Below, piece after piece: positions 1 through 8,325 of a stretch of DNA of 64,000 bases. The number at the start of each line of letters is the position of its first letter. The first letter of the stretch is position 1. Made by a program: the position numbers and the translations under genes. The stretch is from contig NZ_AXAI01000010.1 of NCBI RefSeq assembly GCF_000472425.1, positions 197,982 to 261,981 of the forward strand, read 5' to 3'. This DNA is from Bradyrhizobium sp. Tv2a-2 (GTDB lineage Bacteria; Pseudomonadota; Alphaproteobacteria; Rhizobiales; Xanthobacteraceae). The notes under the pieces were generated by a model. That model was not told the DNA's origin and made no database searches. It saw nothing but the letters and a program-made list of their open reading frames with translations.

Positions 1-143
1 GGGAGGGGGGCGCTACCGCCGCCACTCAACATAAGGCGGACAAGGAGGCCCTGTCCGTGGGCCAGTTCACACTTTGCGTCGCCCGGCTTGCGAGCCGAAA
101 GGCCACAGGCTTTCACTCACGCTCGCAGCGAACCGGGTCTTTC

Positions 144-1199
144 CTAAGGTCTTGCTTCAAGGATCATGTTGAATGGTGTTTCTGTCGCGCGCCGCACGGA
201 TCTGAATCCGCCTGACATGATCGTCTCTCGCAGCCTTTTCTCGCCGGCCTGCGCGCCAAGTCCCGCGCCGACTTCCTGCGCCAGCGACGTCGGCAGGCAG
301 ATCATGGTCGAGCCTGCATAGTACAGGCGTCCAACCGGATTGAGGTTCTGCTCCAGCGTGTCGCCTGCCATGGGCTCGACGATCATCCAGCTACCGTCCG
401 GCTTGAGAGACTGCCGGATGTGACCACTGGCGCCGGCCGGGTCGCCCATATCATGCAGACAATCGAAACAGGTCACGAGATCGAAGTCCTTGCCCGGATA
501 GTCCTTCGCCAGACCAACCTCGAAACGCGTGTTGGCCGAGACGCCGTGTTCCTTGGCATGCGCCCGCGCGTCTTCGATCGAGGATGGATGGAAGTCGTAT
601 CCGATGAACGTCGACTTCGGAAACGCCTTGGCCATCAAGACGGTCGACCAGCCATGACCGCAACCGACATCGGCAACCTTGGCTCCGCGTTCGAGCTTTT
701 CGACCACGCCGTCGAGAGCCGGCAGCCACTGCTGCACGAGAAAGTTCTGGTATCCCGGCCTGAAGAAACGCGCCACCGCGCAGAACATGCAACCGGTTTG
801 ATCGCCCCAAGCCACGCCCTGGCCGGATTTGAAGGCCGCCTGCACCTTCGGCTGGTTGTCCAGAAGGGCCGTCATCAGGTCGAAGCCGCCCATCATGTAG
901 ACTGGGCTTTCCTGGTTGACGAACACCATCGCCTGCTCGGGTGGCAGCGAGAATGTGTCCGTTTTCGCATCGTAGGCCAGATAATTGGATGCCGCCTGGT
1001 GGGACAGCCATTCGCGCAGATACCGCTCGTGCACCTTGGCGGCTTTGGCGAGCTGGGCACAGGTCATGGGGCCTTTGGCATGAAGCGTTTCATAGAGGCC
1101 AAGCGAGCCGCCTAGCCGCACCATGGCAACGCTCGATGCGCCGCCGAGATCGCCGAGCATCTGGCCGATGAAAATATTGAGCTTTCCCTCGTCAATCAT
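144..1199 (-). CDS. Class I SAM-dependent methyltransferase with N-terminal winged-helix-like domain
   Basis: About 351 residues. The N-terminal third (LGLYETLHAKGPMTCAQLA, then RYLREWL) resembles the winged-helix dimerisation domain of small-molecule methyltransferases. The central part has a Rossmann SAM-binding motif (VADVGCGHGWST) followed by an acidic motif (FIGYDFHP) and a motif-IV-like segment (FDLVTCFDCLHDMGDP). The frame stays open about 30 codons upstream, but the ATG at 1199 is preferred because GGAG lies 8 bases before it and the family resemblance begins there. The substrate cannot be told from sequence. It is transcribed away from the LuxR-type gene at 1425, with about 225 bp of shared spacer. 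Confidence 0.85.
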   Translation of the reverse strand: MIDEGKLNIFIGQMLGDLGGASSVAMVRLGGSLGLYETLHAKGPMTCAQLAKAAKVHERYLREWLSHQAASNYLAYDAKTDTFSLPPEQAMVFVNQESPVYMMGGFDLMTALLDNQPKVQAAFKSGQGVAWGDQTGCMFCAVARFFRPGYQNFLVQQWLPALDGVVEKLERGAKVADVGCGHGWSTVLMAKAFPKSTFIGYDFHPSSIEDARAHAKEHGVSANTRFEVGLAKDYPGKDFDLVTCFDCLHDMGDPAGASGHIRQSLKPDGSWMIVEPMAGDTLEQNLNPVGRLYYAGSTMICLPTSLAQEVGAGLGAQAGEKRLRETIMSGGFRSVRRATETPFNMILEARP

Positions 1200-1424
1200 T
1201 GTTGATCTCCGCATGAAGCCAATTGTTTGTTTGAAATCGCGGGCAAACGAAGCACGCGAAACGGTACAATGACGCTCCGCCGTCGGCATCAGCCAAACGG
1301 CTGACGCGCAAAAAAGCCGCTTTCCGTCTGTTCGATTAAAGGCTTAGGATCGATTTTGCAGCGAGCGGTTTGGGCAAGTCCTTCGGCTTGTCATCAAGCG
1401 ATATTGCAACGGCGAGCATTGCAA

Positions 1425-2522
1425 ATGATCAGCGAACGCAGATTTACTGCGCTCATCGCAGCTATTTACGACGCCGGCACGGACTTTCGGTGCTGGCCGA
1501 AAGCGATGCGCCCCATGGCGCAGGCGTTCAACGCGCCCGCCGTCGTGATGAGCTGCAACAGCCCGCATCTGGACGAAGTCTTCGCGATCGCGCCCCAGGT
1601 CGATCCGGCTCAGAATGAGCGTTACGCTGCCTACTATCACCGCATCAATCCGATCGCGAAACATGTGCTGTCCTCGCCGGTCGGCGCCGTCAGAACAGAT
1701 ACGATGATGATCCCGCGGTCCGAATTTGCCCGGACGGAGTTCTTCAACGATTTTCTCCTGCCGCAAAACCTCGGTTCGATGCTCGGCGCCGTCGCTCACA
1801 TCGAGCGCACGCGGCAGTTCAACGTGGTCATCCAGCGAGGACGTCAGTTCGACCGCGAGGAGGTCGCCCTCTACCAGCGTCTTGCGCCACATCTCCGGCG
1901 CGCCGTGCAACTCAACGTCAAGCTGGAATTGCTCGACTTGCGATGCGCGGCCTCCACCGAAATGCTTCATCAGCTTGATAAGGGCACCGTTCTTGTCGAC
2001 GCCTCGGCGCGCGTTCTGTTCGCAAACCGGGAGGCCGAGCGCTTGATGCGAGCAGGCGGCGCCCTGCGGATCGTGAACGGCACGATGCGCGCCCGATCCG
2101 CATCCGATACCGCAAGGCTGCACGCGTCCATTGCCGGCTGCGCCCGGCGGGAGAGCGGAAGCGAGGATGGCAGCTTGCTCATGATGAGCCGCGGTCCAAA
2201 TCGATCGCCGATCACCGTGTCGGTTCTGCCCTTCCGCCGGCAAGAGCCGTTTCTGCTGTCACAGCGCCCGGCCGCGATCATATTCACGTCCGATCCCGAT
2301 CAGGCATCGGAGCCGACCGCGGCTCGGATAAAGCTGCGTTACGGCCTGACGCGAGCGGAAACCGCCTTTGCCCTCGAGATCAGCAAGGGCGACGGCGTCC
2401 AGCGCTGCGCCGACCGGCTGGGCATTTCCCGCTCGACGGCGCGCACGCACCTGTTGCACATCTTCAGAAAGACCGACACCAGCCGACAGGCGGAACTGGT
2501 GCGGCTGTTCTCGCGGGCTTGA
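1425..2522 (+). CDS. LuxR-family transcriptional regulator (HTH at C-terminus, unknown sensor domain)
   Basis: About 365 residues from the ATG at 1425. An upstream in-frame start at 1356 is less likely because the family-like sequence begins at MISERRFTALI. The last 60 residues form a LuxR-type helix-turn-helix (LTRAETAFALEISKGDGVQ, then RLGISRSTARTHLLHIFRKT). The N-terminal 300 residues are not a recognisable autoinducer-binding domain and resemble the long LuxR-type regulators common in rhizobia. The DNA encoding recognition helix and C-terminus is repeated, about 95% identical over 117 bp, at 4055-4171. No target is evident; the divergent methyltransferase is one candidate. Confidence 0.85.
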   Translation: MISERRFTALIAAIYDAGTDFRCWPKAMRPMAQAFNAPAVVMSCNSPHLDEVFAIAPQVDPAQNERYAAYYHRINPIAKHVLSSPVGAVRTDTMMIPRSEFARTEFFNDFLLPQNLGSMLGAVAHIERTRQFNVVIQRGRQFDREEVALYQRLAPHLRRAVQLNVKLELLDLRCAASTEMLHQLDKGTVLVDASARVLFANREAERLMRAGGALRIVNGTMRARSASDTARLHASIAGCARRESGSEDGSLLMMSRGPNRSPITVSVLPFRRQEPFLLSQRPAAIIFTSDPDQASEPTAARIKLRYGLTRAETAFALEISKGDGVQRCADRLGISRSTARTHLLHIFRKTDTSRQAELVRLFSRA

Positions 2523-2847
2523 GGGCTCATGCGGAGCGGCCTCTGGCAGCGCATGAGGCGGTTATTTCCCGCAGCAACGGAATCTGCAGCATGATCTCCG
2601 GCGCTTCGGAAAGCCGTTGGCAGGACCGGGCGTCTCCGCAAGATTTGAAGAACAAGCAAAATCAGCCCTCGCCGCGTCGTTTTGCACTACGACCGATCAC
2701 CCCGGCGACCACGTCGCCTGAATACAACAGTTGCAGAATAATTAGATTGCTGTTGAGCAGTTCCGCTTATCAAGGGTTGCAGTGTTTCTAGGTGTTTCCT
2801 AGTGTTTCCTGATGTTTCTAAGTGTGCCAGCACAATCGGGGGAAGGC
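2523..2847. other. Intergenic region, no gene seen
   Basis: About 325 bp between the LuxR-type gene and the acyltransferase. It is less GC-rich than its surroundings from about 2650 on. I see no convincing reading frame. Its right end carries the 10-bp tandem repeat listed separately. Confidence 0.6.
2781..2820 (+). repeat. 10-bp tandem repeat (about four imperfect units)
   Basis: Four successive 10-mers read agtgtttcta, ggtgtttcct, agtgtttcct and gatgtttcta, followed by a partial fifth unit (agtgt). The array ends about 28 bp before the probable GTG start of the acyltransferase and marks the left edge of the lower-GC insert-like segment. Function unknown; it could be a slipped-strand expansion or a remnant of a recombination junction. 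Confidence 0.75.
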
Positions 2848-3987
2848 GTGATTTTGGCGCGTGGCAAGCTCGACGCGCTTACGTCGGTGCGGTTCTTCTT
2901 CGCAATGATGGTGGTTGTCGGCCACTTTACGGGCCAATTCGCCGCTGAGTTCGGGACATTGCCCGGATTTGTCTACAACATGGCTCCATTGGCCGTTTCT
3001 TGGTTCTTCGTCCTCAGCGGCTTCATTATCGCCTACAACTACCCTGAACTCTCGACCAATAAACAGCGCAGGGATTTTCTTATTCTGAGAGTGGCTCGGT
3101 TGTGGCCCGTCCACGTCGTAGTCCTAACGGCTGCGATTTCATTCTTGTACGTCACAAATAATGGCTATCTTCTACGTCACGAAGACTGGCTATTTTTTCA
3201 TTACACGCTCACACAAACGTGGACCATGAACGCGGACATAGCCAACGGCTACAATGGTCCCTCATGGAGCGTCTCGAATGAGCTTTTCTTTTACATAGCC
3301 TACATCGGTATGCTGGCTCCCAGGCGCTGGTTGAGAATATTCGTCGTCGTCGTTCCTATCGTTGTCGGTGCGGCCCTGCCAATCGCCCATGGTTGTTTTC
3401 TCCCGGCCGATAGTGCCGGAAGCACTGCAGGCAGCCCGCATTGCAACCTCTTGGTCTTTCAGTTCCCGCCAGCACGATTGATTGAGTTCGTCTCGGGTGT
3501 CGTCATCTATCGTATGAAGCTTCGCATACCTCAATCGATCGGGCTGGCGGCGGCGACGGCGGTCTTTGGTTGCTTCATTCCGCCCATCCCCGGGATCGGG
3601 AACGACCCGCTTGCCTTGACGGCAGTGCGGGAAATCCTGCTCATCGTGGGCGGGGGCGCGCTGATAGCATCGCTCGCAAGGGATGGCTGGCTGTCCCGTT
3701 TGCTCAGTTTCCGTCCGTTCGTGATCGGCGGAGAAATCAGCTACTCCATCTACATGACGCACCAAGTCGTGATCCTTGGCATATTGTCACATGTTCACGG
3801 ACTGGATCTGTCACTCACGTTCTTATTCATTTTGACAATCACGATCACCTCTTCGGCCTTCCTCTTCTATTTTGTTGAAGCTCCCGTCCGGGACGCCGTT
3901 AAGCTGAGGCTAAAAACAAGGGCGTCCGCAACGCAAGGCCGCACCCAACGGGCAGCTGAGACAGATCACGTTCTGGAAGCGTATTGA
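2848..3987 (+). CDS. Membrane acyltransferase (acyltransferase-3 / OafA-YrhL family)
   Basis: About 379 residues with roughly ten hydrophobic segments. The N-terminus has the family pattern: KLDALTSVRFFFAMMVVVGH with the conserved His, then SWFFVLSGFIIAYNY. Later segments include GPSWSVSNELFFYIAYIG and GEISYSIYMTHQVVILG. Such proteins O-acetylate surface polysaccharide, Nod-factor-like glycans or other glycosides. The GTG at 2848 is chosen because a G-rich ribosome-binding-like run (gggggaaggc) precedes it; the ATG at 2812 sits inside a tandem repeat with no such signal. Lower GC and the flanking LuxR-domain duplicate suggest acquisition by transfer or local rearrangement. Confidence 0.85.
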   Translation: MILARGKLDALTSVRFFFAMMVVVGHFTGQFAAEFGTLPGFVYNMAPLAVSWFFVLSGFIIAYNYPELSTNKQRRDFLILRVARLWPVHVVVLTAAISFLYVTNNGYLLRHEDWLFFHYTLTQTWTMNADIANGYNGPSWSVSNELFFYIAYIGMLAPRRWLRIFVVVVPIVVGAALPIAHGCFLPADSAGSTAGSPHCNLLVFQFPPARLIEFVSGVVIYRMKLRIPQSIGLAAATAVFGCFIPPIPGIGNDPLALTAVREILLIVGGGALIASLARDGWLSRLLSFRPFVIGGEISYSIYMTHQVVILGILSHVHGLDLSLTFLFILTITITSSAFLFYFVEAPVRDAVKLRLKTRASATQGRTQRAAETDHVLEAY

Positions 3988-4391
3988 CTGCTTGAAACCC
4001 GCTGATGATTAGCGCCAATTTCTGCACGATTATTTGGTGAATTGTATTCGCAGCGGTGACGGCATCCAGCGCTGCGCCGACCGGTTGCGCATTTCCCGCT
4101 CGACGGCGCGCACGCACCTGTTGCACATCTTCAGAAGGACCGACACCAGCCGACAGGCCGAACTGGTGCGGCACGCCTCGTTGCGAACGCATCCGCCCGG
4201 CGCGAGTGTTGGCCTGTTGCCCGCGACAGTGCGCAACAACTGCGAGGCTCTGGCCGAGTGGACGATAAAGCGGACATACTGTCACAAAAGCGTGGCAGCG
4301 AGCCGTTCCGTGAAGCCGACCCGCTGCCCGCCACTGGATATAATTCGCCAGCCATTAGCTTGGCGCTACGCAAGTCATTTAGTCAGCGATA
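3988..4391. other. Intergenic region with a gene remnant
   Basis: About 400 bp between the acyltransferase and the stop codon of the arylsulfatase, which comes from the other strand. The only recognisable content is the LuxR HTH fragment at 4055-4171. The bases on either side match nothing else in the window and show no convincing gene. Confidence 0.55.
4055..4171 (+). pseudogene. Remnant of a LuxR-type regulator: HTH-encoding fragment only
   Basis: This 117-bp stretch matches 2388-2504, the DNA-binding end of the LuxR-type gene, at 111 of 117 positions with no gaps. The reading frame is kept (GDGIQRCADRLRISRSTAR). No N-terminal domain precedes it and the downstream sequence diverges at once, so it cannot encode a whole regulator. 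Several differences are silent, which suggests descent from a paralogue rather than a very recent copy. An open frame runs on to 4411, but the part after 4171 has no family resemblance. Confidence 0.8.
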
Positions 4392-6065
4392 TTACCCACC
4401 GCTGCCCTTGATGTTCGGCAGGTGTTTCATGTCCAGCAACGGCACCGGATTCTCTGGGTGTTGCAGATCGGGTCTCCAATCGTTCGAGGCGCCGCCCGGA
4501 GACCGCTTGATGCTTGGATACTCGGCAATCGATTTGTTGAACTCCATCACGACCGGCATGATAAGTGCCAAGGCCCAGCCGTTGTCCTGTCCGGCGTACT
4601 TGCCCGGCGACTGTGTTGGCATACGCGCCGACATCGCGCCGTTGAATACCATGTCATATTTCTCGAATGGGTCCATTGTGAGATTGTAAAGCGCACCGAT
4701 CGCACCGAGGTTCTGCTCCGGCCCGAGCCAAGTATCTTTGGCCGTCCAAAGGTACTTCCACGCGATGCTGAGATCGGGGTTGGTTGGATCACCGGCGACA
4801 TCCGCGCGTGCTCCCATGAAGTTTTCGCCGTCGATGTAAATCCACGACCTTCGAGCTGAGTGCTTGGCGCGACCGAGAACGTACTCGCTGTTGTCGATGC
4901 TATCAAAGTAGATTGGCTTGCCGTTGTTGTCGGTCCATCCACCGTGCGGCGGCGGGGTCAGGCCGACCATCTTGGCGAGCGTCGCCCAGCAGTCGATGTG
5001 CGACATCATTTCATCGTACGTCGCGCCAGTTGGAATGTGTCCGGGCCACCACATCAGGCCCGGGACGCGCCAACCGCCTTCAAATGCCGAGCCTTTTTCG
5101 CCGCGGAAGGGTGTGGTGCCTGCGTCGGGATATGCATCCTGCCACGCACCATTGTCCGCCGTCACGATGACAATCGTGTTCGGCGCCTCCGCGCGGATCG
5201 TGTCCATGATGCGCCCGATGTCGTCATCGAGTTCGAGCAAAGAGTCCGAGTAATCGCCCAACCGAGATTTCCCAGCGAACTTTGCCGCGGCGTTGGTCGG
5301 GTTATGCATCTTCATGAAATTCACGTCCATGAAGAAAGGCTTGGCATCTTTGGCGTGTTTCTTGATGTAGTCGATTGCGTAATCGGATTGACGGACGTCG
5401 AAGTCGGCAAGGCGGTCGTAGGTGATGTACTCACCTCTCTTCGCCGGTTGTCCTGCAACTCCCTCCCAGTCGTACATGTTCACGATGTCAAAATATGCTT
5501 TCGCGATTTCTGGGTTGTACGAGGGAAACCAAGGATGAAACCATTTCGAGGTGTCGGCGTAGGTGTAAACCCCCGGATAATATGCCGCGAACGCCTTCAT
5601 CTCATCGAAGCCATGCTCGATTGGATAGGACTCGGGCTTGTCACCGAGATGCCACTTGCCAGAGAAGTAAGTCGAATAGCCGTTCTTCTGGAAATACTCG
5701 GCGATTGTCGGCGTCTCCTTCTTTAACGCATTTTCGTCACCTGGAGCGACCACGATCGAGAGCGCCGAACGGATCGGAATACGCCCAGTAATGAACGAGG
5801 CTCGGCCTGCCGTGCAGCTTGCTTGGCCGTACCAATTGGTGAATGTTGCACCTTCCTTGGCAATCCGATCGATGTTGGGAGTTGGGTGGCCCAGAGCTGC
5901 GCCACCACCCGAATAGGCCCCGAAATCATTCCAACCCGTGTCGTCAGTCATCAACATGACGACATTTGGTCGCTTCTGCTCTTGCGCGGATGCCGGTAGG
6001 TTCGTCGCTGCCATAGCGGCGACGCCCGCCAGCAGGCCACGCCATAATAGGTGTCCAATTTTCAT
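4392..6065 (-). CDS. Exported arylsulfatase (type I, formylglycine sulfatase)
   Basis: 557 residues. A Sec signal peptide (LLAGVAAMAATNLPASA) precedes the mature start near residue 28. The sulfatase fold starts at RPNVVMLMTDDTGWND, whose two Asp residues (41, 42) are metal ligands. The active-site motif CTAGR (Cys84) fits the C-x-[PA]-x-R signature modified to formylglycine, and SFITGR follows. Further family motifs are FSGKWHLGD, VNFMKMHNP and VIVTADNGAW. Sulfate-ester hydrolysis in the periplasm is the expected role; the substrate is unknown. GGAGGA stands before the ATG. No formylglycine-generating enzyme gene is in the window, so activation would depend on one elsewhere. Confidence 0.92.
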   Translation of the reverse strand: MKIGHLLWRGLLAGVAAMAATNLPASAQEQKRPNVVMLMTDDTGWNDFGAYSGGGAALGHPTPNIDRIAKEGATFTNWYGQASCTAGRASFITGRIPIRSALSIVVAPGDENALKKETPTIAEYFQKNGYSTYFSGKWHLGDKPESYPIEHGFDEMKAFAAYYPGVYTYADTSKWFHPWFPSYNPEIAKAYFDIVNMYDWEGVAGQPAKRGEYITYDRLADFDVRQSDYAIDYIKKHAKDAKPFFMDVNFMKMHNPTNAAAKFAGKSRLGDYSDSLLELDDDIGRIMDTIRAEAPNTIVIVTADNGAWQDAYPDAGTTPFRGEKGSAFEGGWRVPGLMWWPGHIPTGATYDEMMSHIDCWATLAKMVGLTPPPHGGWTDNNGKPIYFDSIDNSEYVLGRAKHSARRSWIYIDGENFMGARADVAGDPTNPDLSIAWKYLWTAKDTWLGPEQNLGAIGALYNLTMDPFEKYDMVFNGAMSARMPTQSPGKYAGQDNGWALALIMPVVMEFNKSIAEYPSIKRSPGGASNDWRPDLQHPENPVPLLDMKHLPNIKGSGG

Positions 6066-6376
6066 CGGTCGGTTCCTCCGATTGGTCTTGCAGGTCTGAA
6101 GTGCAGCCCAAAGGGACGGTTCCCGCTATGCGATTTCGGCATATGGCTCGCGAGCGCGAGCCGCACCGCGGGTGGGGCCGCTCCACAAAGCAAATCCATT
6201 CAACGAGCGTGCACCGGCACGCCGTGCCGCAACATTTTCTCGAAGCCAGTGTGAATTCTAAATGGTCCCTTTGGCTTGGTGCGCCCGGTGCCAATCGGAG
6301 GTGTCGGAGTTTGCCTCTTGACTTCGCCGCCTCGTTCTATGGTTTCAGTTCAGCATCGAGGGGCGTATCGCAATCG
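6066..6376. other. Intergenic region, nothing recognised
   Basis: About 310 bp upstream of the arylsulfatase and downstream of the DUF6537-like gene. It presumably holds the sulfatase promoter. I see no gene and no strong repeat. Confidence 0.5.
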
Positions 6377-7270
6377 TCACGCTGCATCGTCGGCGGCGGC
6401 CTGCGCCCGTGCGCGGATCTCCGCGATCGCGCGCTTCAGCGCGATCTGGCGCGCGTCGGGCATGATGGCGGCGCGGGCTTCTGCAATTGCTCCTGCGAGA
6501 TCGGTCAGCGGCAGGTCGCCGTCGAAGGTCGGTTTAGCCAGGCCATCGATGATCGCGTGCCAGTCGGCAAGGCCGCGCCGATAGGGATCGCCAAAGCCCC
6601 GCATCATGGTCGCGGTCTCGACCACCGCAGGGACCGCCTGCGGCTGCTTCACCAGAGCGCGCGCGATCATGTGCAGCCAGCGCTCCACCCAGACCCGCTC
6701 CTGGGCGTAGCGGATGGAGAACAGCCGCCAGCGGCGCAGCCAGGCCTCGATCTTGAGGCGGCGAATGCCCCAGCGGTTCACGGTGGAGAACGGGATCGCG
6801 ACGCGCCGGTGCTCCGAGCCGAGCTTGCCGAGCACCATCAGGATTGGATTGGCGGCAATCTCCGGCAACGCGTCGACCAGTTCGTCGAAACGGAAGCGAT
6901 GGATTTCGGTCGACCGGATGCGCCCATCGGATGCGTTGTACGCGGCCAGCTTGAGCTGGGCGACGCGGATCGCGTCCTCATAGGCCATGCGCCTGGCCAT
7001 CAGCCGCGCGATGTCGCAGAAGATGGCGGCCTCGACGCCCTGGCGGCCGATGAAGCGTTGCAGACGCTCGACATAGAGGCTGGCGTAGCTTGCGCCCTGG
7101 TAATCCATCAGCAGATGGATGCCCTCGCTGACGACCGCCTCCGCCCCCTCGGGCAGCCCGAGCGGCAGCAACGGTGGCGTGGTGTCCTCTTCGTCGAGAA
7201 AATCGGCGAACAGGTACCGCAGCGAAGACAGGATGCCGTCGTCCGATGCGCTCGTCTCCCGCATTCTCAT
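6377..7270 (-). CDS. DUF6537-like protein (resembles C-terminal part of indolepyruvate ferredoxin oxidoreductase)
   Basis: 297 residues, no signal peptide or membrane segment. The region MDYQGASYASLYVERLQRF and later MARRMAYEDAIRVAQLKLAA follows the pattern of the domain at the C-terminal end of fused indolepyruvate ferredoxin oxidoreductases (typically 'LMAYKDEYEVARL'). Here it is a separate protein, with no thiamine-diphosphate or 2-oxoacid oxidoreductase domain beside it. It starts 3 bp after the stop of the cyclic-nucleotide-binding protein on the same strand, so they are probably cotranscribed. The family assignment is from pattern memory and is moderate; the function is unknown. Confidence 0.6.
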   Translation of the reverse strand: MRMRETSASDDGILSSLRYLFADFLDEEDTTPPLLPLGLPEGAEAVVSEGIHLLMDYQGASYASLYVERLQRFIGRQGVEAAIFCDIARLMARRMAYEDAIRVAQLKLAAYNASDGRIRSTEIHRFRFDELVDALPEIAANPILMVLGKLGSEHRRVAIPFSTVNRWGIRRLKIEAWLRRWRLFSIRYAQERVWVERWLHMIARALVKQPQAVPAVVETATMMRGFGDPYRRGLADWHAIIDGLAKPTFDGDLPLTDLAGAIAEARAAIMPDARQIALKRAIAEIRARAQAAADDAA

Positions 7271-7273
7271 TGC

Positions 7274-7939
7274 TTACGCCGTCTCCGCCGCGACTTCCGG
7301 CGGCGTCTGCTCGGCGAGCCGCTGCTCCAGCCGGCCGATATTCTCGAACAGGCGCGCGGTGAAGAGCTTGAGGAAATAGAAGCCGAAGGCCGGGTTCTGC
7401 ACATAGAGCTGCTCGACCTGGTTGTAGCTGACGGACAGGATCAGCCCGTCCTCGACGCATTCCAGCGACTGGGTGCGCAGGTTCGACGGCGACAGCATGC
7501 CGAACTCGCCGACGATGGCGCCGATCGGCAGCACGATGCCGGATTCGACCAGGCGGTAGCGGCCGCTGACGATGTAGTACATCGCATCCGCCTTCTCGTC
7601 CTTGTAGAACAGCATCTCGCCGGCCTTGCACTTGCGCTCGGTCGTGAAGGGCTTCAGCCAGTCCATCGACAGATTGGAGGAGACGCTCCGCTTCACGTCG
7701 CGCACCAGCTGCAGCATCTGGTGCAGCCGGTAGGAGTTGAGCAGCAGCGCAACCGTCTGCACCAGGATGACCAGGTAGTTGTGGTTGGGTACGGCAGTCC
7801 CGATCAGCACGAAATTGGTCAGGATCGCGAAGACGCGCAGCGGGATCATGGTCTTCATCGATAGCGTGGCGACCACAAAGACCGAGGCGAACAGGGTGCC
7901 GGCGGTGCCTACATGCTCGGCGAGATGAGAAGTATCCAT
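7274..7939 (-). CDS. Membrane protein with cyclic-nucleotide-binding domain, Popeye-like architecture
   Basis: About 221 residues from the ATG at 7939. Three hydrophobic segments come first (about residues 12-28, 35-50 and 55-72: TLFASVFVVATLSM, RVFAILTNFVLIGTAV, YLVILVQTVALLLNSYRL). A Crp-type cyclic-nucleotide-binding domain follows (about 85-200): GEMLFYKDEKADAMYYIVSG and a phosphate-binding-cassette-like GEFGMLSPSNLRTQ with Gly-Glu and Arg retained. Three membrane helices followed by one such domain is the layout of Popeye-domain proteins; membership is inferred. It is divergent from a MloK1-like channel. The open frame extends to 8011 but has no family resemblance there. Confidence 0.75.
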   Translation of the reverse strand: MDTSHLAEHVGTAGTLFASVFVVATLSMKTMIPLRVFAILTNFVLIGTAVPNHNYLVILVQTVALLLNSYRLHQMLQLVRDVKRSVSSNLSMDWLKPFTTERKCKAGEMLFYKDEKADAMYYIVSGRYRLVESGIVLPIGAIVGEFGMLSPSNLRTQSLECVEDGLILSVSYNQVEQLYVQNPAFGFYFLKLFTARLFENIGRLEQRLAEQTPPEVAAETA

Positions 7940-8325
7940 CGGGACCAACCAGACTTGTGAATAGAGACGTGTTTGGGAATAGAGACGTGGCGTTCGGCGG
8001 GCCGGAAGCACAAAGGGACCCGCGAACGCTTCTGATATACGGCGAAAAGGCGACGTTTGTCCGCCGTTTGGACCATTTCCGCAAAATTTCCCGTATCCTT
8101 GCGGGAGTTAACCGTGCCAGCGAATTCACGACCGCGGCGGGGAGAGGCCAAACCCTGCAATGGTATAGCTTCCGGCAAGCCCTGCAGCGAGGGTGCGGCG
8201 TTGACGCCCCCGCCCCATCGGAGCACCTTGGTGGTATCTGCCCGGCCAGATTTGATAAAAGCTTTTTCCTTTGTAAAACCTTGGCAAGATCGCCGATTTT
8301 TGGTTTCCGCAAGGCGCGTTTTCCG
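7940..8325. other. Divergent promoter region between two cyclic-nucleotide-binding membrane proteins
   Basis: About 385 bp. Both flanking genes read outward, so both promoters should lie here. A 13-bp direct repeat (gaatagagacgtg) occurs at 7959-7971 and 7978-7990. I see no gene. An AT-rich stretch at about 8250-8280 is the most promoter-like part for the rightward gene, but no element is clear enough to call. Confidence 0.5.

Noticed and set aside
1..143. GC-rich end piece that could be a structured RNA
   Set aside because: No tRNA, tmRNA or RNase P core element can be recognised, and no convincing long stem; left unannotated.
4172..4411. Continuation of the LuxR fragment's open frame
   Set aside because: Residues after the HTH show no regulator similarity and the region overlaps the arylsulfatase end on the other strand.
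6101..7864. A 587-codon plus-strand open frame opposite the DUF6537-like and Popeye-like genes
   Set aside because: Composition is arginine-, glutamine- and alanine-rich, as expected for an antisense frame; the minus-strand genes have real motifs.
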